DNA of 47,298 nucleotides from Lysobacteraceae bacterium (GCA_028870665.1 JAGWPB010000013.1:1-47298); one strand, 5' to 3'; positions 21,585 to 31,077 are shown, numbered from the stretch's first letter. Numbers and translations are program-made. The notes: generated by a model not told the origin, from the sequence alone.

Positions 21585-24176
21585 ATGACCCGCGACGACT
21601 CCGCGCAACACACGCCGCTGATGCGCCAGTACTTCGCCGCCAAGGCCGAGTACCCGGACACGCTGCTGCTGTTTCGCATGGGCGACTTCTACGAGCTGTT
21701 CTACGACGACGCGCGCAAGGCGGCGCGCCTGCTCGACATCACCCTCACCCAGCGCGGGCAGTCGGCCGGTGCGCCGATTCCGATGGCCGGCGTGCCGGTG
21801 CATGCGGTCGAGAGCTACCTCGGCAAACTGGTGCGGGCCGGCGAAGCGGTGGCGATCTGTGAGCAGGTCGGCGATCCGGCGTTGGCCGGGGGTCCTGCGA
21901 CGGGGCCCAGGACAGGCCTGGTCGAGCGCAAGGTGGTGCGCGTCGTCACCCCGGGCACGGTCACCGACGAGGCACTGCTGGAGGCGCGCCGCGACACGCT
22001 GCTGCTGGCGATCGCCGCCGACCGCAACGGCTACGGCCTGGCCTGGGTGGATCTCGCCGCCGGCCGCTTCCTGCTCGCCGAGGTGGCCGACCCGGACGCG
22101 CTTGCGGCCGAGCTGGCGCGGCTGACACCGGCCGAAACCCTGATCGCCGAAGACGTCGCCTGGCCGGCGGCGGTCACCACGCTGCCCGGTCTGCGCCGAC
22201 GCCTGCCCTGGCACTTCGATGCCGCCAGCGCGCAGCGCGAACTGTGCCGCTTCTTCGGCACCCGCGACCTGTCCGGCTTCGGCTGCCTGACCCTGACCCG
22301 GGCACTGGGAGCCGCCGGCGCGCTGCTGACCTACCTGCAGGAGACCCAGAAGAGCGCGCTGCCGCATCTCGCCGGACTGGGGGTCGAGAGCGCGACCGAA
22401 ACCGTCGCGCTGGATGCGGCCACGCGCCGCCATCTCGAACTCGACACGCACCCCGGCGGGCGCAGCGAGCACACCCTGCTCGGGGTGCTCGACCGCAGCG
22501 TCACCCCGATGGGCGCGCGCCTGCTGCGACGCTGGTTGCATCGCCCGCTGCGTGCGCGCGAGGTCCTGCGGCAGCGCCATCAGGCAATCGGCGCGCTGAT
22601 CGACCAGCGGCGTTTTCCCGCGCTGCGCGAGCGGCTGCGCGCGATCGGCGATCTCGAGCGCATCCTTGCCCGTGTCGCCCTGCGCTCGGCGCGGCCGCGG
22701 GATCTGTCCACCCTGCGCGACGGCCTCGCCGCCGCACCCGGGCTGCGCGACGCACTGGCCGGTCTGGACAACCCGCTGCTGGGCGCGCTGCTGGCGCGCA
22801 TCGGCGACCATGACGAGAGCGTGCGCCTGCTGGCGGCCGCGATCATCGCGCAACCGCCGGTGCTGCTGCGCGATGGCGGCGTGATCGCCCCCGGTCACGA
22901 TGCCGAGCTCGACCGCCTGCGCCTGCTGTCCACCGACGCCGACCGTTTCCTGCTGGATCTTGAGCTGCGCGAGAAGGCAGCCAGCGGCATCGCCGCGCTC
23001 AAGGTCGGCTACAACCGGGTGCATGGCTATTACATCGAGATCGGCAAGGCGCAGGCCGATCGCGCGCCGGCGCACTACACCCGCCGGCAGACCGTCAAGG
23101 GCGCCGAGCGCTACATCACCGCCGAGCTCAAGGCCTTCGAGGACCAGGTGCTGTCGGCGCGCGAGCGCGCGCTGATGCGCGAGCGCGCGTTGTACGAGGA
23201 CGTGCTCGACGCGCTGGGCGCGCGGCTCGCGCCGTTGCAGGACGCCGCGGCGGCGATCGCCGAACTCGACGTGCTGGCCAATCTCGCCGAACGCGCCGAC
23301 GCACTCGGCTGGGCCTGCCCGGAACTGGTCGATGCGCCCGGCATCCGCATCGAACGCGGCCGCCATCCGGTGGTCGAGCAGGTGCGCGAGGAGCCCTTCG
23401 AGCCCAACGACCTGCAGCTCGACGACGCGCGCCGCATGCTGGTGATCACCGGCCCCAACATGGGCGGCAAGTCCACCTACATGCGCCAGACCGCGCTGAT
23501 CGTGCTGTTGGCGCATATCGGCAGCTACGTGCCGGCACAGCGCTCCGTCCTGGGTCCGATCGACCGCATCTTCACCCGCATCGGCGCCGGCGACGACCTC
23601 GCCCGCGGCCAGTCGACCTTCATGGTCGAGATGAGCGAGACCGCCGCGATCCTGCACAACGCGACCGCGCACAGCCTGGTGCTGATGGACGAGATCGGGC
23701 GCGGCACCTCCACCTACGATGGACTGGCGCTGGCGCGCGCCTGCGCGGTGCGACTGGCGACGGTCAACCGTGCGTTCACCCTGTTCGCCACCCACTACTT
23801 CGAGTTGACCGCGCTGGCCGGAGAGGTGCCCGGCATCGCCAATGTCCATCTCGACGCGGTCGAATACGGCGAGCAGCTGGTCTTCATGCACGCGGTCAAG
23901 GACGGCCCGGCCAGCCGCAGCTTCGGACTCGCCGTCGCCGCGCTGGCGGGCCTGCCGCGGGCGGTGATCGCCGACGCGCGAAACACACTGGAGGCGCTGG
24001 AGCGCAGTCCGGCGCACGGCCTGCCACCACCCGCCGCGGCATCGCCGCAACTCGGGCTGTTCGCGCCGCCGCCGCCGTCGGCGCTGGAGCAGGTCCTGCG
24101 CGCGCTGGATCCCGATGCATTGAGCCCGCGCGAGGCGCTGGAGGCGCTGTACCGGCTGCGGTCGCTGCTGCCCTGA
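21585..24176 (+). CDS. mutS: DNA mismatch repair protein MutS
   Basis: Mismatch-recognition ATPase, 863 residues. Seen: mismatch-binding GDFYELF (33-39), clamp/lever regions with [12 protein letters not shown], Walker [10 protein letters not shown] (623-631), Walker [17 protein letters not shown], the composite-site [10 protein letters not shown] and a C-terminal dimerisation tail rich in Leu/Ala after a Pro-rich linker. Start ATG 21585; no strong Shine-Dalgarno. Next to recA/cinA, as in several gammaproteobacteria. Confidence 0.98.
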   Translation: MTRDDSAQHTPLMRQYFAAKAEYPDTLLLFRMGDFYELFYDDARKAARLLDITLTQRGQSAGAPIPMAGVPVHAVESYLGKLVRAGEAVAICEQVGDPALAGGPATGPRTGLVERKVVRVVTPGTVTDEALLEARRDTLLLAIAADRNGYGLAWVDLAAGRFLLAEVADPDALAAELARLTPAETLIAEDVAWPAAVTTLPGLRRRLPWHFDAASAQRELCRFFGTRDLSGFGCLTLTRALGAAGALLTYLQETQKSALPHLAGLGVESATETVALDAATRRHLELDTHPGGRSEHTLLGVLDRSVTPMGARLLRRWLHRPLRAREVLRQRHQAIGALIDQRRFPALRERLRAIGDLERILARVALRSARPRDLSTLRDGLAAAPGLRDALAGLDNPLLGALLARIGDHDESVRLLAAAIIAQPPVLLRDGGVIAPGHDAELDRLRLLSTDADRFLLDLELREKAASGIAALKVGYNRVHGYYIEIGKAQADRAPAHYTRRQTVKGAERYITAELKAFEDQVLSARERALMRERALYEDVLDALGARLAPLQDAAAAIAELDVLANLAERADALGWACPELVDAPGIRIERGRHPVVEQVREEPFEPNDLQLDDARRMLVITGPNMGGKSTYMRQTALIVLLAHIGSYVPAQRSVLGPIDRIFTRIGAGDDLARGQSTFMVEMSETAAILHNATAHSLVLMDEIGRGTSTYDGLALARACAVRLATVNRAFTLFATHYFELTALAGEVPGIANVHLDAVEYGEQLVFMHAVKDGPASRSFGLAVAALAGLPRAVIADARNTLEALERSPAHGLPPPAAASPQLGLFAPPPPSALEQVLRALDPDALSPREALEALYRLRSLLP

Positions 24177-24205
24177 TACCCGCTCGCGATCAAGACACGA
24201 AACGG

Positions 24206-24239
24206 CGTAGCCCGGATGCAGCGCAGCGGAATCCGGGAA
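24206..24239. repeat. Short intergenic palindromic element (REP-like)
   Basis: CGTAGCCCGGATG...ATCCGGG forms a hairpin with 7-bp CCCGGAT/ATCCGGG arms between mutS and hslR. Elements of this type recur between genes in many proteobacteria. Only one copy is in this window. Confidence 0.55.
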
Positions 24240-24374
24240 GGATGCCGGATCGAGCCCCGGATGGCGCCCCGATGGGGCTCCATCCGTGCCACCCATCGCG
24301 CAACGGGGCAGGAGCGGACGTGACAGGCGTCGATGCGATCGGCGGCGCGGGTCGGCCGCCGTCGATCCGACCGG

Positions 24375-24785
24375 TCAACCCGATTCCGATTTCAGCGCAC
24401 GCAGGGCGCGGCGGTCGTGCTTGCCGGGACGCGCCTCGGGATGCGGGGTCGGCTGCAGCCGCCGCTGCTCCTGCGCCAGCGCGCGACCCAGGCGGCTGGC
24501 GTCGGTTTCCGCGTACAGCGTCTGCGCGACCGCTGCGGGCCCGCGCTTCGCGCTCAGCGCCAGCACCACGACCTCGAATCGCTCCTCGCCGCGGCGGATG
24601 TGCAGCGTCTCGCCGGTACGCAGCGCCCGGCTGGCCTTGCAGCGCAGGTCGCCGACATCGATATGACCCGTCTCCAGCGCCAGCCTGGCCAGCGCGCGGG
24701 TCCTGTAGAAGCGCGCGGCCCACAGCCAGACGTCGGCGCGCACCACGGCCGCCGCCGCGGCCGCATCCGCAGCGTCGCGACTCAC
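24375..24785 (-). CDS. hslR: Heat-shock protein 15 (S4-domain ribosome-associated protein)
   Basis: RNA-binding protein that, in E. coli, recycles stalled 50S subunits carrying nascent chains. 136 residues. S4 domain at about 15-75 (VWLWAARFYRTRALARLAL, GHIDVG, HIRRGEE), then a basic C-terminus (PGKHDRRALRALKSESG). The start is GTG 24785, overlapping the htpG stop as GTGA; no closer ATG keeps the S4 domain intact. Third gene of the htpX-htpG-hslR heat-shock operon. Confidence 0.9.
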   Translation of the reverse strand: MSRDAADAAAAAAVVRADVWLWAARFYRTRALARLALETGHIDVGDLRCKASRALRTGETLHIRRGEERFEVVVLALSAKRGPAAVAQTLYAETDASRLGRALAQEQRRLQPTPHPEARPGKHDRRALRALKSESG

Positions 24786-26665
24786 GCCGCGGGTGTTTCG
24801 AGCAGCAACCGATTCATGCGCCGCACGAAACCGGCGGGATCGTCGGGTGTCACCCCGGCCGCCACCTGCGCCTGCTCCAGCAGCCACAGCGCCAGGTCGC
24901 CGGCGCGCGCCGGATCGGCCTCGCCCTCGATGCGCTTGAGCAGCGGATGCTGCGGATTGACCTCCAGCACCGGCGGCTGCGCGGGCATGGCGTGGCCGGC
25001 CTCGCGCAGCAGACGCTGCACGTGCAGGGCCATGTCGTGCTCTTCCAGCACCAGGCACGACGGCGATTCGGTCAGGCGATGGCTGAGCTTGACCTCGCGC
25101 ACGCGCTCGCCCAGCAGTTCCTTGACGCGTTGGAGCAGCGGAGCGGCGGCGGCTTCCGCGGCCTTGCGCGCCTCGGCGTCGGCGGGCTCGAGGTCCAGCT
25201 CGCCCTTGCCGACGTGACGCAGCGGCTTGCCGGCGTATTCGCGCAGGTAGCCGAGCATCCACTCGTCGATGCGGTCGGTCAGCAGCAGCACCTCGAGGTT
25301 GCGCGCGCGCAGCGCTTCCAGCTGCGGGCTGCCGCGCGCCGCCGCCAGCGAGTCGGCGGTCAGCACGTAGATCGCCTTCTGGTCGGCCTGCATGCGGCCG
25401 ACGTAATCGTCCAGCGACACCGTGCGCGCGTCGCCCTCGCTCAGGGTCGAGGCGAAGCGCAGCAGCCTGGCGATGCGCTCGCGGTTGCCGGCGTCCTCGG
25501 CGATGCCCTCCTTGAGCACGCCGCCGAAGCTGGCCTGGAAGGTGGCGAACTTTTCCGGATCATCCTTGGCCAGCTTGTCCAGCTGGTCGAGCACGCGCTT
25601 GACGCAGGCGCCGCGGATCTGCGTCAGCAGACGGTTCTCCTGCAGGATCTCGCGGCTGACGTTGAGCGGCAGATCGTCGGAGTCGACCACGCCGCGCACG
25701 AAGCGCAGGTAGGCCGGCAGCAGCTGCTCGCTGGCGTCCATGATGAAGACGCGGCGGATGTAGAGCTTGAGACCCTTGCGCTCGTCGCGACCGCTGAAGG
25801 TGAGGTCGAAAGGCGGCTTTTCCGGCACGTACAGCAGCAAGGTATAGCTCTGGCTGCCCTCGACGCGATTGTGGGTCCAGGTCAGGGCATCGCCAAAATC
25901 GTGCGAGATCGAACGGTAGAACGCCTGGTAATCCTCGTCCTTGAGATCACTCTTCGGCCGCGCCCACAGCGCGGACGCGTCGTTGACCGTCTCAAACTCG
26001 GTCGTGGGCTTGCCCTCGGCGAGCTTGGGCACGCGGATCGGAAAGGCCACGTGCTCGGAATAGCGCGCGATCAGTTCGCGCAGCCGCCACGGCTCGAGGA
26101 ACTCGTCCTCGTCGGCCTTGAGGTGCAGGGTCACCGCGGTGCCGCGCGCCGGCGCCTCGACGGCTTCGAGCGTGTACGCGCCGCTGCCGCCGGAGATCCA
26201 GCGCACGCCCGCGGCGGCATCCGCGTCGGCACGCCGGGTCACCAGCTCGACGCGGTCGGCGACGATGAAGGTCGAGTAGAAGCCGACGCCGAACTGACCG
26301 ATCAGCTGGGTGTCCTTGCGCGCGTCGCCGGAAAGCGCATCGAGGAAGCGCCGCGTGCCCGAACGCGCGATGGTACCGATGTTCTCGATCACCTCCTCGC
26401 GGCGCATGCCGATGCCGTTGTCGCGCACGGTCAGCGTGCGCGCGTCCTTGTCGATCGTGATCTCGATGCGCAGGTCCGCATCGCCGGCGGTCAGTTCGGG
26501 TTTTGAAAGCGCCTCGTAACGCAGCTTGTCGCAGGCATCGGAGGCGTTGGAGATCAGCTCGCGCAGGAAGATCTCCTTGTGCGAGTAGAGCGAGTGCGTC
26601 ACCAGGTGCAGCACCTGGCTGACTTCGGCCTCGAAGGCACGGGTTTCGGGGGCGGCAGTGGTCAT
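24782..26665 (-). CDS. htpG: Chaperone protein HtpG (Hsp90)
   Basis: ATP-dependent Hsp90-type chaperone, cytoplasm. 627 residues. Seen: ATP-binding LRELISNASDACDKLRY (34-50), DNGIGM (82-87), GTIARSGT, IGQFGVGFYS, the middle-domain catalytic-loop region SREILQENRLL and a C-terminal dimerisation domain ending in LLLETPAA. It lies 58 bp after htpX and is translationally coupled (GTGA) to hslR. Confidence 0.97.
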   Translation of the reverse strand: MTTAAPETRAFEAEVSQVLHLVTHSLYSHKEIFLRELISNASDACDKLRYEALSKPELTAGDADLRIEITIDKDARTLTVRDNGIGMRREEVIENIGTIARSGTRRFLDALSGDARKDTQLIGQFGVGFYSTFIVADRVELVTRRADADAAAGVRWISGGSGAYTLEAVEAPARGTAVTLHLKADEDEFLEPWRLRELIARYSEHVAFPIRVPKLAEGKPTTEFETVNDASALWARPKSDLKDEDYQAFYRSISHDFGDALTWTHNRVEGSQSYTLLLYVPEKPPFDLTFSGRDERKGLKLYIRRVFIMDASEQLLPAYLRFVRGVVDSDDLPLNVSREILQENRLLTQIRGACVKRVLDQLDKLAKDDPEKFATFQASFGGVLKEGIAEDAGNRERIARLLRFASTLSEGDARTVSLDDYVGRMQADQKAIYVLTADSLAAARGSPQLEALRARNLEVLLLTDRIDEWMLGYLREYAGKPLRHVGKGELDLEPADAEARKAAEAAAAPLLQRVKELLGERVREVKLSHRLTESPSCLVLEEHDMALHVQRLLREAGHAMPAQPPVLEVNPQHPLLKRIEGEADPARAGDLALWLLEQAQVAAGVTPDDPAGFVRRMNRLLLETPAA

Positions 26666-26723
26666 GCGGGTCTCCGGACAGGCGCGCCGCGCAGCGCGCG
26701 GCGCCGGGTGAATGCGAAAACGG

Positions 26724-27614
26724 TCAGCCGGCCGCGCGCAACGCGGCGATACGCTGCTCCAGCGGCGGGTGGCTCATGAACAGGTGCTTGAAGCCGGTAC
26801 CCAGGCGCCCCGAAATGCCGAAGGCCTGGATGGTCCTGGGCAATGTGGACTCGCCGTAGGTGGCGCTCAGTCGTTGCAGCGCCGAGATCATCGCACCGCG
26901 CCCGGCCAGTCGCGCGCCGGCGGCATCCGCGCGGAACTCGCGCCAGCGCGAGAACGCCATCACGATCATCGAGGCGAACAGGCCGAACACGACCTCCAGC
27001 GCCATCACCGTGACGAAATATCCGATGCCGATCCCGCCGCCCCCGCGATCGCGCCCGCCCGACAGCCACGAATCGACCAGTCGGCCGACGATGCGCGCAG
27101 CCAGGATCACGAAGGTATTGAGCACGCCCTGGATCAGGGTCAGCGTGACCATGTCGCCGTTGGCGACGTGGCCGATCTCGTGGCCCAGCACCGCGGCGAC
27201 CTGCTCGCGGTCCATGTTCTGCAGCAGCCCGCTGCTGACCGCGACCAGCGCGTGATCGCGGCTCATGCCGGTGGCGAAGGCGTTCATCTCCGGACCTGCG
27301 TAGACGGCGACCTCGGGCATGCCGATGCCGGCAACCTGGGCATGCCGGCGGACCGTCTCGAGCAGCCAGCGCTCGGACTCGCTCTGCGGCTGCGTGATCA
27401 CCTGCGCGTGGGTGGACCATTTGGCGATGGGCTTCGACAGCGCCAGCGAAATCAGGGCGCCGCCCATGCCGAACACGGCGGCGAACACCAGCAAGCCGAC
27501 GAAGCTGGTGCCGTTGGCGGCGGCCCACTGGTCGATGCCGAACAGACGGGCGATGACCGTGAACAGCAGCAGCACGGCCAGGTTGGTGGCGAGGAACAGG
27601 ACGATGCGGCGCAT
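26724..27614 (-). CDS. htpX: Membrane zinc protease HtpX
   Basis: Heat-shock M48 metalloprotease that degrades damaged inner-membrane proteins. 296 residues. Two N-terminal membrane helices (about 5-23 and 36-58), zinc motif HEIGH (145-149), a second pair of hydrophobic segments, and the third ligand region FRADAAGA. Start ATG 27614, about 50 bp downstream of a near-perfect sigma-32 promoter. First gene of the heat-shock operon. Confidence 0.96.
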   Translation of the reverse strand: MRRIVLFLATNLAVLLLFTVIARLFGIDQWAAANGTSFVGLLVFAAVFGMGGALISLALSKPIAKWSTHAQVITQPQSESERWLLETVRRHAQVAGIGMPEVAVYAGPEMNAFATGMSRDHALVAVSSGLLQNMDREQVAAVLGHEIGHVANGDMVTLTLIQGVLNTFVILAARIVGRLVDSWLSGGRDRGGGGIGIGYFVTVMALEVVFGLFASMIVMAFSRWREFRADAAGARLAGRGAMISALQRLSATYGESTLPRTIQAFGISGRLGTGFKHLFMSHPPLEQRIAALRAAG

Positions 27615-27662
27615 GGCTGTCGCTTGTGGTGCTCGTGGAAGCGGGTGATCCCGCGGACCCTG

Positions 27663-27690
27663 ATTCGGGGCGCTGCGCCGGCGTTTCAAG
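27663..27690 (-). promoter_or_regulatory. Sigma-32 (RpoH) promoter of htpX-htpG-hslR
   Basis: On the minus strand CTTGAAA (27690-27684), a 13-bp spacer and CCCCGAAT (27670-27663) match the heat-shock consensus CTTGAAA-N11-16-CCCCATnT with one mismatch in the conserved -10 part. It lies 49 bp upstream of htpX and all three downstream genes are heat-shock genes. The -35 side touches the ribosome-binding region of the divergent gluQ gene. Confidence 0.85.
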
Positions 27691-27703
27691 GTGGCCGGAT
27701 GGC

Positions 27704-28597
27704 ATGATCCGCCGCATGCCCACGATCGGACGCTTCGCCCCCTCGCCCAGCGGTCCGCTGCATTTCGGTTCACTGGTCGCCGCGCTCGGGAGCTGGCTCT
27801 GCGCACGCGCCGATGGCGGTATGTGGCGCGTGCGCATCGAGGACCTCGACCCGCCGCGCGAGCCTGCCGGGATGGATCGCCGGATACTCGACCAGCTGGC
27901 CGCGCTGGGGCTGGCCGGCGACGGCGAGCCGCTGTACCAGAGCGCGCGGCACGAGGCTTATGCCGACGCTCTGGCGCGCCTGGCGGCGGATGGGGCAGCC
28001 TATCCGTGCACCTGCTCGCGCAGCGATCTCGAGGCATTCGCCGGCATCCATCCGCGAACCTGCGTGCGCGCCCCCGCACCGGGCCTGCCGACCGCGTGGC
28101 GGCTGCGCGTCCCGGCGGGCGTCGTGATCGGCTTCGACGACGCCCTGCAGGGACCGCAGCGCCAGAACGTCGCCGCGGCGGTCGGCGATTTCGTGCTGCG
28201 TCGTGCCGATGGGTTCTGGTCCTACCAGCTGGCGGTGGTGGTCGACGACACCTGGCAGGGCGTCACCGAGGTGGTGCGCGGCGCCGACCTGCTCGATTCG
28301 ACGCCGCGGCAGATCCTGCTGCAGCGCGCGCTGGGCCTGCCGACGCCGCGCTACCTGCATCTGCCCCTGGCCACCGATGGCGCCGGCCGCAAGCTGGCGA
28401 AATCGGCTGGCGACCGTCCGCTGGACGCCGCTCCGCTGGCGTCGCTGCGCGCCGCGCTGGCGTTCCTGGGCCAGCGCGAAGCCGCCGCCATGCGCGCTGC
28501 CACGCCGGCCGCGCTGCTCGCGGCGGCGCGCGAGCGCTTCCACCGGGCATCGCTGCCGTGCACCGCCGCCCGTGTTGCACCGCGGGACTTTGCCTGA
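27704..28597 (+). CDS. gluQ: Glutamyl-Q tRNA(Asp) synthetase
   Basis: Attaches glutamate to queuosine in the anticodon of tRNA-Asp; a truncated GluRS paralogue without anticodon-binding domain. 297 residues. Seen: [17 protein letters not shown] (HIGH-like), zinc-site CTCSRSDLE...[26 protein letters not shown] and KLAKS (KMSKS-like). I start at ATG 27704 because AAGGTGG lies about 9 bp upstream; ATG 27716 is possible. Divergent from the htpX operon. Confidence 0.93.
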   Translation: MIRRMPTIGRFAPSPSGPLHFGSLVAALGSWLCARADGGMWRVRIEDLDPPREPAGMDRRILDQLAALGLAGDGEPLYQSARHEAYADALARLAADGAAYPCTCSRSDLEAFAGIHPRTCVRAPAPGLPTAWRLRVPAGVVIGFDDALQGPQRQNVAAAVGDFVLRRADGFWSYQLAVVVDDTWQGVTEVVRGADLLDSTPRQILLQRALGLPTPRYLHLPLATDGAGRKLAKSAGDRPLDAAPLASLRAALAFLGQREAAAMRAATPAALLAAARERFHRASLPCTAARVAPRDFA

Positions 28598-28642
28598 GCG
28601 CACGCGCCTACACTCGCGCACGGTTCGCATGGAGAAACGCTC

Positions 28643-29383
28643 ATGACATCACGGGTAGCGCTGGTCACCGGCGGCACCGGCGGCATCGGTACGGCGATCG
28701 TGCGACGGCTGGCCGCCAGCGGCCATCGTGTTGCCACCAACTACCGCGACGAGACCAAGGCCCGCGACTGGCAGGCGCGCTTGCGCAGCGACGGCATCGA
28801 GGCGCTGCTGGTGCCGGGCGACGTCTGCGATTCGGACTCCTGCGTCGCCATGGTGCGGGCGATCGAGAAGACGCTGGGCCCGATCGAGATCCTGGTCAAC
28901 AATGCCGGCATCACCCGTGATTCGACCTTCCATCGCATGACCTACCAGCAGTGGAATGACGTCATCCACACCAACCTCAACGCCTGCTTCAACGTCACCC
29001 GGCCGGTGATCGAGGGCATGCGCGAGCGCAAGTGGGGCCGCATCGTCCAGATCAGCTCGATCAACGGCCAGAAGGGCCAGTACGGCCAGGCCAACTACGC
29101 CGCCGCCAAGGCCGGCATGCATGGCTTCACGATCTCGCTGGCGCAGGAAAACGCCCGCTTCGGCATCACCGTCAACACGGTCTCGCCGGGCTATGTCGGC
29201 ACCGAGATGGTGATGGCCGTGCCCGAGGACGTGCGTGCCAAGATCGTCGCGCAGATTCCGCTCGGGCGTCTGGGCGAGCCCGCCGAGATCGCCTACGCGA
29301 TCAGCTTTTTTGTCGGCGAAGAAGCGGCCTGGATCACCGGTGCCAACCTCGCCATCAACGGCGGGCACTACATGGGTTGGTAA
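28643..29383 (+). CDS. phaB: Acetoacetyl-CoA reductase (PhaB), copy 1
   Basis: NADPH-dependent reduction of acetoacetyl-CoA to (R)-3-hydroxybutyryl-CoA for polyhydroxybutyrate. 246 residues, same length as Cupriavidus PhaB. Seen: TGGTGGIG cofactor loop, NNAGITRD, catalytic Ser/Tyr/Lys in SSINGQKG...NYAAAKAG, NTVSPGYV and C-terminal TGANLAINGG. Start ATG with GGAG 8 bp upstream. A second, diverged paralogue lies 1 kb downstream beyond phaR. No phaC or phaA in the window. Confidence 0.92.
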   Translation: MTSRVALVTGGTGGIGTAIVRRLAASGHRVATNYRDETKARDWQARLRSDGIEALLVPGDVCDSDSCVAMVRAIEKTLGPIEILVNNAGITRDSTFHRMTYQQWNDVIHTNLNACFNVTRPVIEGMRERKWGRIVQISSINGQKGQYGQANYAAAKAGMHGFTISLAQENARFGITVNTVSPGYVGTEMVMAVPEDVRAKIVAQIPLGRLGEPAEIAYAISFFVGEEAAWITGANLAINGGHYMGW

Positions 29384-29426
29384 CGCGCATGTCTTGAAGC
29401 GGCCCGTGGCAGCTTCAATGCGCGTT
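29382..29426. terminator. Long stem-loop directly after phaB copy 1
   Basis: AACGCGCA (29382-29389) and TTGAAGC (29394-29400) pair with GCTTCAA (29412-29418) and TGCGCGTT (29419-29426), giving 15 bp with one 4-nt bulge. It begins inside the TAA stop codon. There is no T-run, so it may stop or stabilise the transcript. It forms the first part of a tandem repeat. Confidence 0.5.
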
Positions 29427-29709
29427 GCCAGGTGAGGCATGAATGCCGAACGGGCCGTGACCCAGGGATGGATGCTTGCCTAGCCCTCGGCGGACGCATG
29501 TCTTGAAGCGGCCCGTGGCAGCTTCAATGGGTGTTACCAGGCGAGGCAGGAGGCCGAACGGGCGGCAGCCCGGGGATGGCTGCCTGCGCATGCGGCATGC
29601 GCCCGCGATGCGCGGCAGGCCGTGAGGCGGATCGCGACCCTCCATTCGCGCCCGTTGCTGCGCAGCATTCCGGCTGGTGCAACGCAATAACATCTGCTAG
29701 CGTTTCCGC
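29384..29709. other. Structured non-coding spacer between phaB and phaR
   Basis: 326 bp without a credible gene. It holds two tandem copies of a structured element and further hairpins: GGCAGCC/GGCTGCC at 29564-29584 and an imperfect one at about 29581-29620. No clear sigma-70 promoter for phaR is seen. Short open frames on the minus strand here are conserved only through the repeat itself. Confidence 0.6.
29386..29603. repeat. Tandem direct repeat, unit 109 bp, two copies
   Basis: Copy 1 runs about 29386-29494 and copy 2 about 29495-29603. The first 35 bp are identical, including the TTGAAGC-N11-GCTTCAA hairpin; the next 60 bp are similar with scattered changes (CCAGG-GAGGCA, GCCGAACGGGC, GGGATGG). 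Hairpin arms are kept in both copies, which points to selection on structure, as in a small RNA or dispersed palindromic element. Confidence 0.7.
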
Positions 29710-30231
29710 ATGGCACAAGTGCGCATCATCAAGAAATACCCGAACCGTCGCCTCTACGACACCGAGATCTCGAGCTACATCACGCTCGAGGAAGTGCGCC
29801 AGCTGGTGATCGACAACGAGGCCTTCGAGGTACGCGACGCCAAGACCGGCGACGACCTCACGCGCGCGGTGCTGCTGCAAATCATCACCGAGCACGAGGA
29901 CCGCGGCCAGCCGATGTTCTCGGTGCGACTGCTGTCGCAGATCATCCGCTTCTACGGTGACTCGCTGCAGGGCTTCATGGGCCCCTACCTCGAGAAGAGC
30001 CTGCAGGTGTTCCTCGACCAGCAGCAGCAGTTCCGCAGCCAGCTGTCGAACCTGCTCGGGCAGACGCCGCTGACCATGCTCAACGACCTCACCGAGCGCA
30101 ATCTCGACATGTGGAAGACGCTGCAGCGCGGCTTCCTCGAGGCCGCCGCCGGCCAGGCACGCGCCCGCGGCGACGAACCGCGGCCGGCCGCTCCGCCGCC
30201 GGCCGCGCCGGGCACGCGCAAGCCGCGCTGA
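29710..30231 (+). CDS. phaR: Polyhydroxyalkanoate synthesis repressor PhaR
   Basis: DNA- and PHB-binding regulator that controls phasin and PHB genes. 173 residues. N-terminal PHB/PHA accumulation DNA-binding domain: IIKKYPNRRLYDTEISSYI, LEEVRQLVI. It is followed by a second PhaR repeat region (LLLQIITEHEDRGQPMFSV), a Gln-rich stretch and a basic Ala/Pro tail. The start is ATG 29710; no clear Shine-Dalgarno. It sits between two phaB paralogues, as in other PHB clusters. Confidence 0.93.
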   Translation: MAQVRIIKKYPNRRLYDTEISSYITLEEVRQLVIDNEAFEVRDAKTGDDLTRAVLLQIITEHEDRGQPMFSVRLLSQIIRFYGDSLQGFMGPYLEKSLQVFLDQQQQFRSQLSNLLGQTPLTMLNDLTERNLDMWKTLQRGFLEAAAGQARARGDEPRPAAPPPAAPGTRKPR

Positions 30232-30247
30232 TCCGTCGCGGGACGGT

Positions 30248-30276
30248 TTGACAGCCCCTTCGGCTCTGCCTACCAT
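30248..30276 (+). promoter_or_regulatory. Sigma-70 promoter of phaB copy 2
   Basis: TTGACA (30248-30253), a 17-bp spacer and TACCAT (30271-30276) in the gap after phaR, 55 bp before the phaB2 start. Confidence 0.65.
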
Positions 30277-30330
30277 CGCGCCTTTGTTGCGCCGCAACAG
30301 ATGGCGCCGCGCCGCATAACGGAGTTCCCC

Positions 30331-31077
30331 ATGTCCCAGCGCATCGCCGTCGTCACCGGCGGCATCGGCGGTCTCGGTACCGCCATCTGCCGGCATCTCG
30401 CCCGCAACGGAACCCAGGTGATCGCAGCCGACCTGCCGGGTCGCAGCGAACGCATCGCGGCGTTCAGGGCGGAAACCGCGGCGCATGCCGGAAACATCAC
30501 CTTCGAGCCGCTGGACGTGACCGACGATGCCAGCTGCGCCGACCTCGCCCGCCGCGTCGCCGAACGCCACGGCCGCATCGACATCCTCGCCAACGTCGCC
30601 GGCATCACCCGCGACGCCACCCTGCGCAAGATGAGCGTGGAGCAATGGGACCAGCTGATGCGGGTCAACCTCGACGGCCTGTTCCACATGACCCGCGCGG
30701 TGATCGAGGGCATGGTCGAGCGCGGCTTCGGCCGCATCGTCAACATCAGTTCGGTCAACGGCCAGACCGGGCAGTTCGGGCAGACCAACTACTCGGCCGC
30801 CAAGGCCGGCGTGCACGGCTTCGGCATGGCGCTGGCGCGCGAGGTGGCGGCCAAGGGCGTCACCGTCAACACCGTCTCGCCGGGCTACTGCCTGACGGAA
30901 ATGGTGATGGCGGTGCCCGAGGCGATCCGCGCCCGGATCGCCGCGCAGATCCCGGTCGGGCACCTCGGCAGCCCCGATGACATCGCGCGCGCGGTGGCAT
31001 TCCTGGTCGCCGACGATGCCGGCTACATCACCGGCGCCAACCTGCCGGTCAACGGCGGCTATTTCATGAGCTTCTGA
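30331..31077 (+). CDS. phaB: Acetoacetyl-CoA reductase (PhaB), copy 2
   Basis: Short-chain dehydrogenase of 248 residues, close to Cupriavidus PhaB: TGGIGGLGTAIC cofactor loop, AGITRDATLRKM, SSVNGQTGQFGQTNYSAAKAG (catalytic Ser, Tyr, Lys) and NTVSPGYCLTEMV. It resembles canonical PhaB slightly more than copy 1 in the QFGQTNYS region. GGAG at 30321-30324 supports the start. It has its own promoter, so the two reductases may be expressed under different conditions. Confidence 0.92.
   Translation: MSQRIAVVTGGIGGLGTAICRHLARNGTQVIAADLPGRSERIAAFRAETAAHAGNITFEPLDVTDDASCADLARRVAERHGRIDILANVAGITRDATLRKMSVEQWDQLMRVNLDGLFHMTRAVIEGMVERGFGRIVNISSVNGQTGQFGQTNYSAAKAGVHGFGMALAREVAAKGVTVNTVSPGYCLTEMVMAVPEAIRARIAAQIPVGHLGSPDDIARAVAFLVADDAGYITGANLPVNGGYFMSF

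Noticed and set aside
21462..24296. Very long open frame (over 900 codons) antisense to mutS
   Set aside because: It mirrors mutS codon by codon, is rich in Arg, Gln, His and Ala, has no domain, and mutS on the other strand has every family motif. Typical artefact of very high GC at third positions.
24242..26506. Long open frame antisense to hslR and htpG
   Set aside because: It lies opposite unmistakable htpG and hslR sequence; no start signal or family motif.
29415..29693. 92-codon minus-strand ORF in the phaB-phaR spacer as a real gene
   Set aside because: It exists only because the tandem repeat is open in that frame; structure rather than codons seems conserved, and there is no ribosome binding site.
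30232..30247. FNR-like reading of the TTGACA upstream of phaB copy 2
   Set aside because: There is no matching GTCAA/ATCAA half-site; the sequence is explained by a sigma-70 -35 box.
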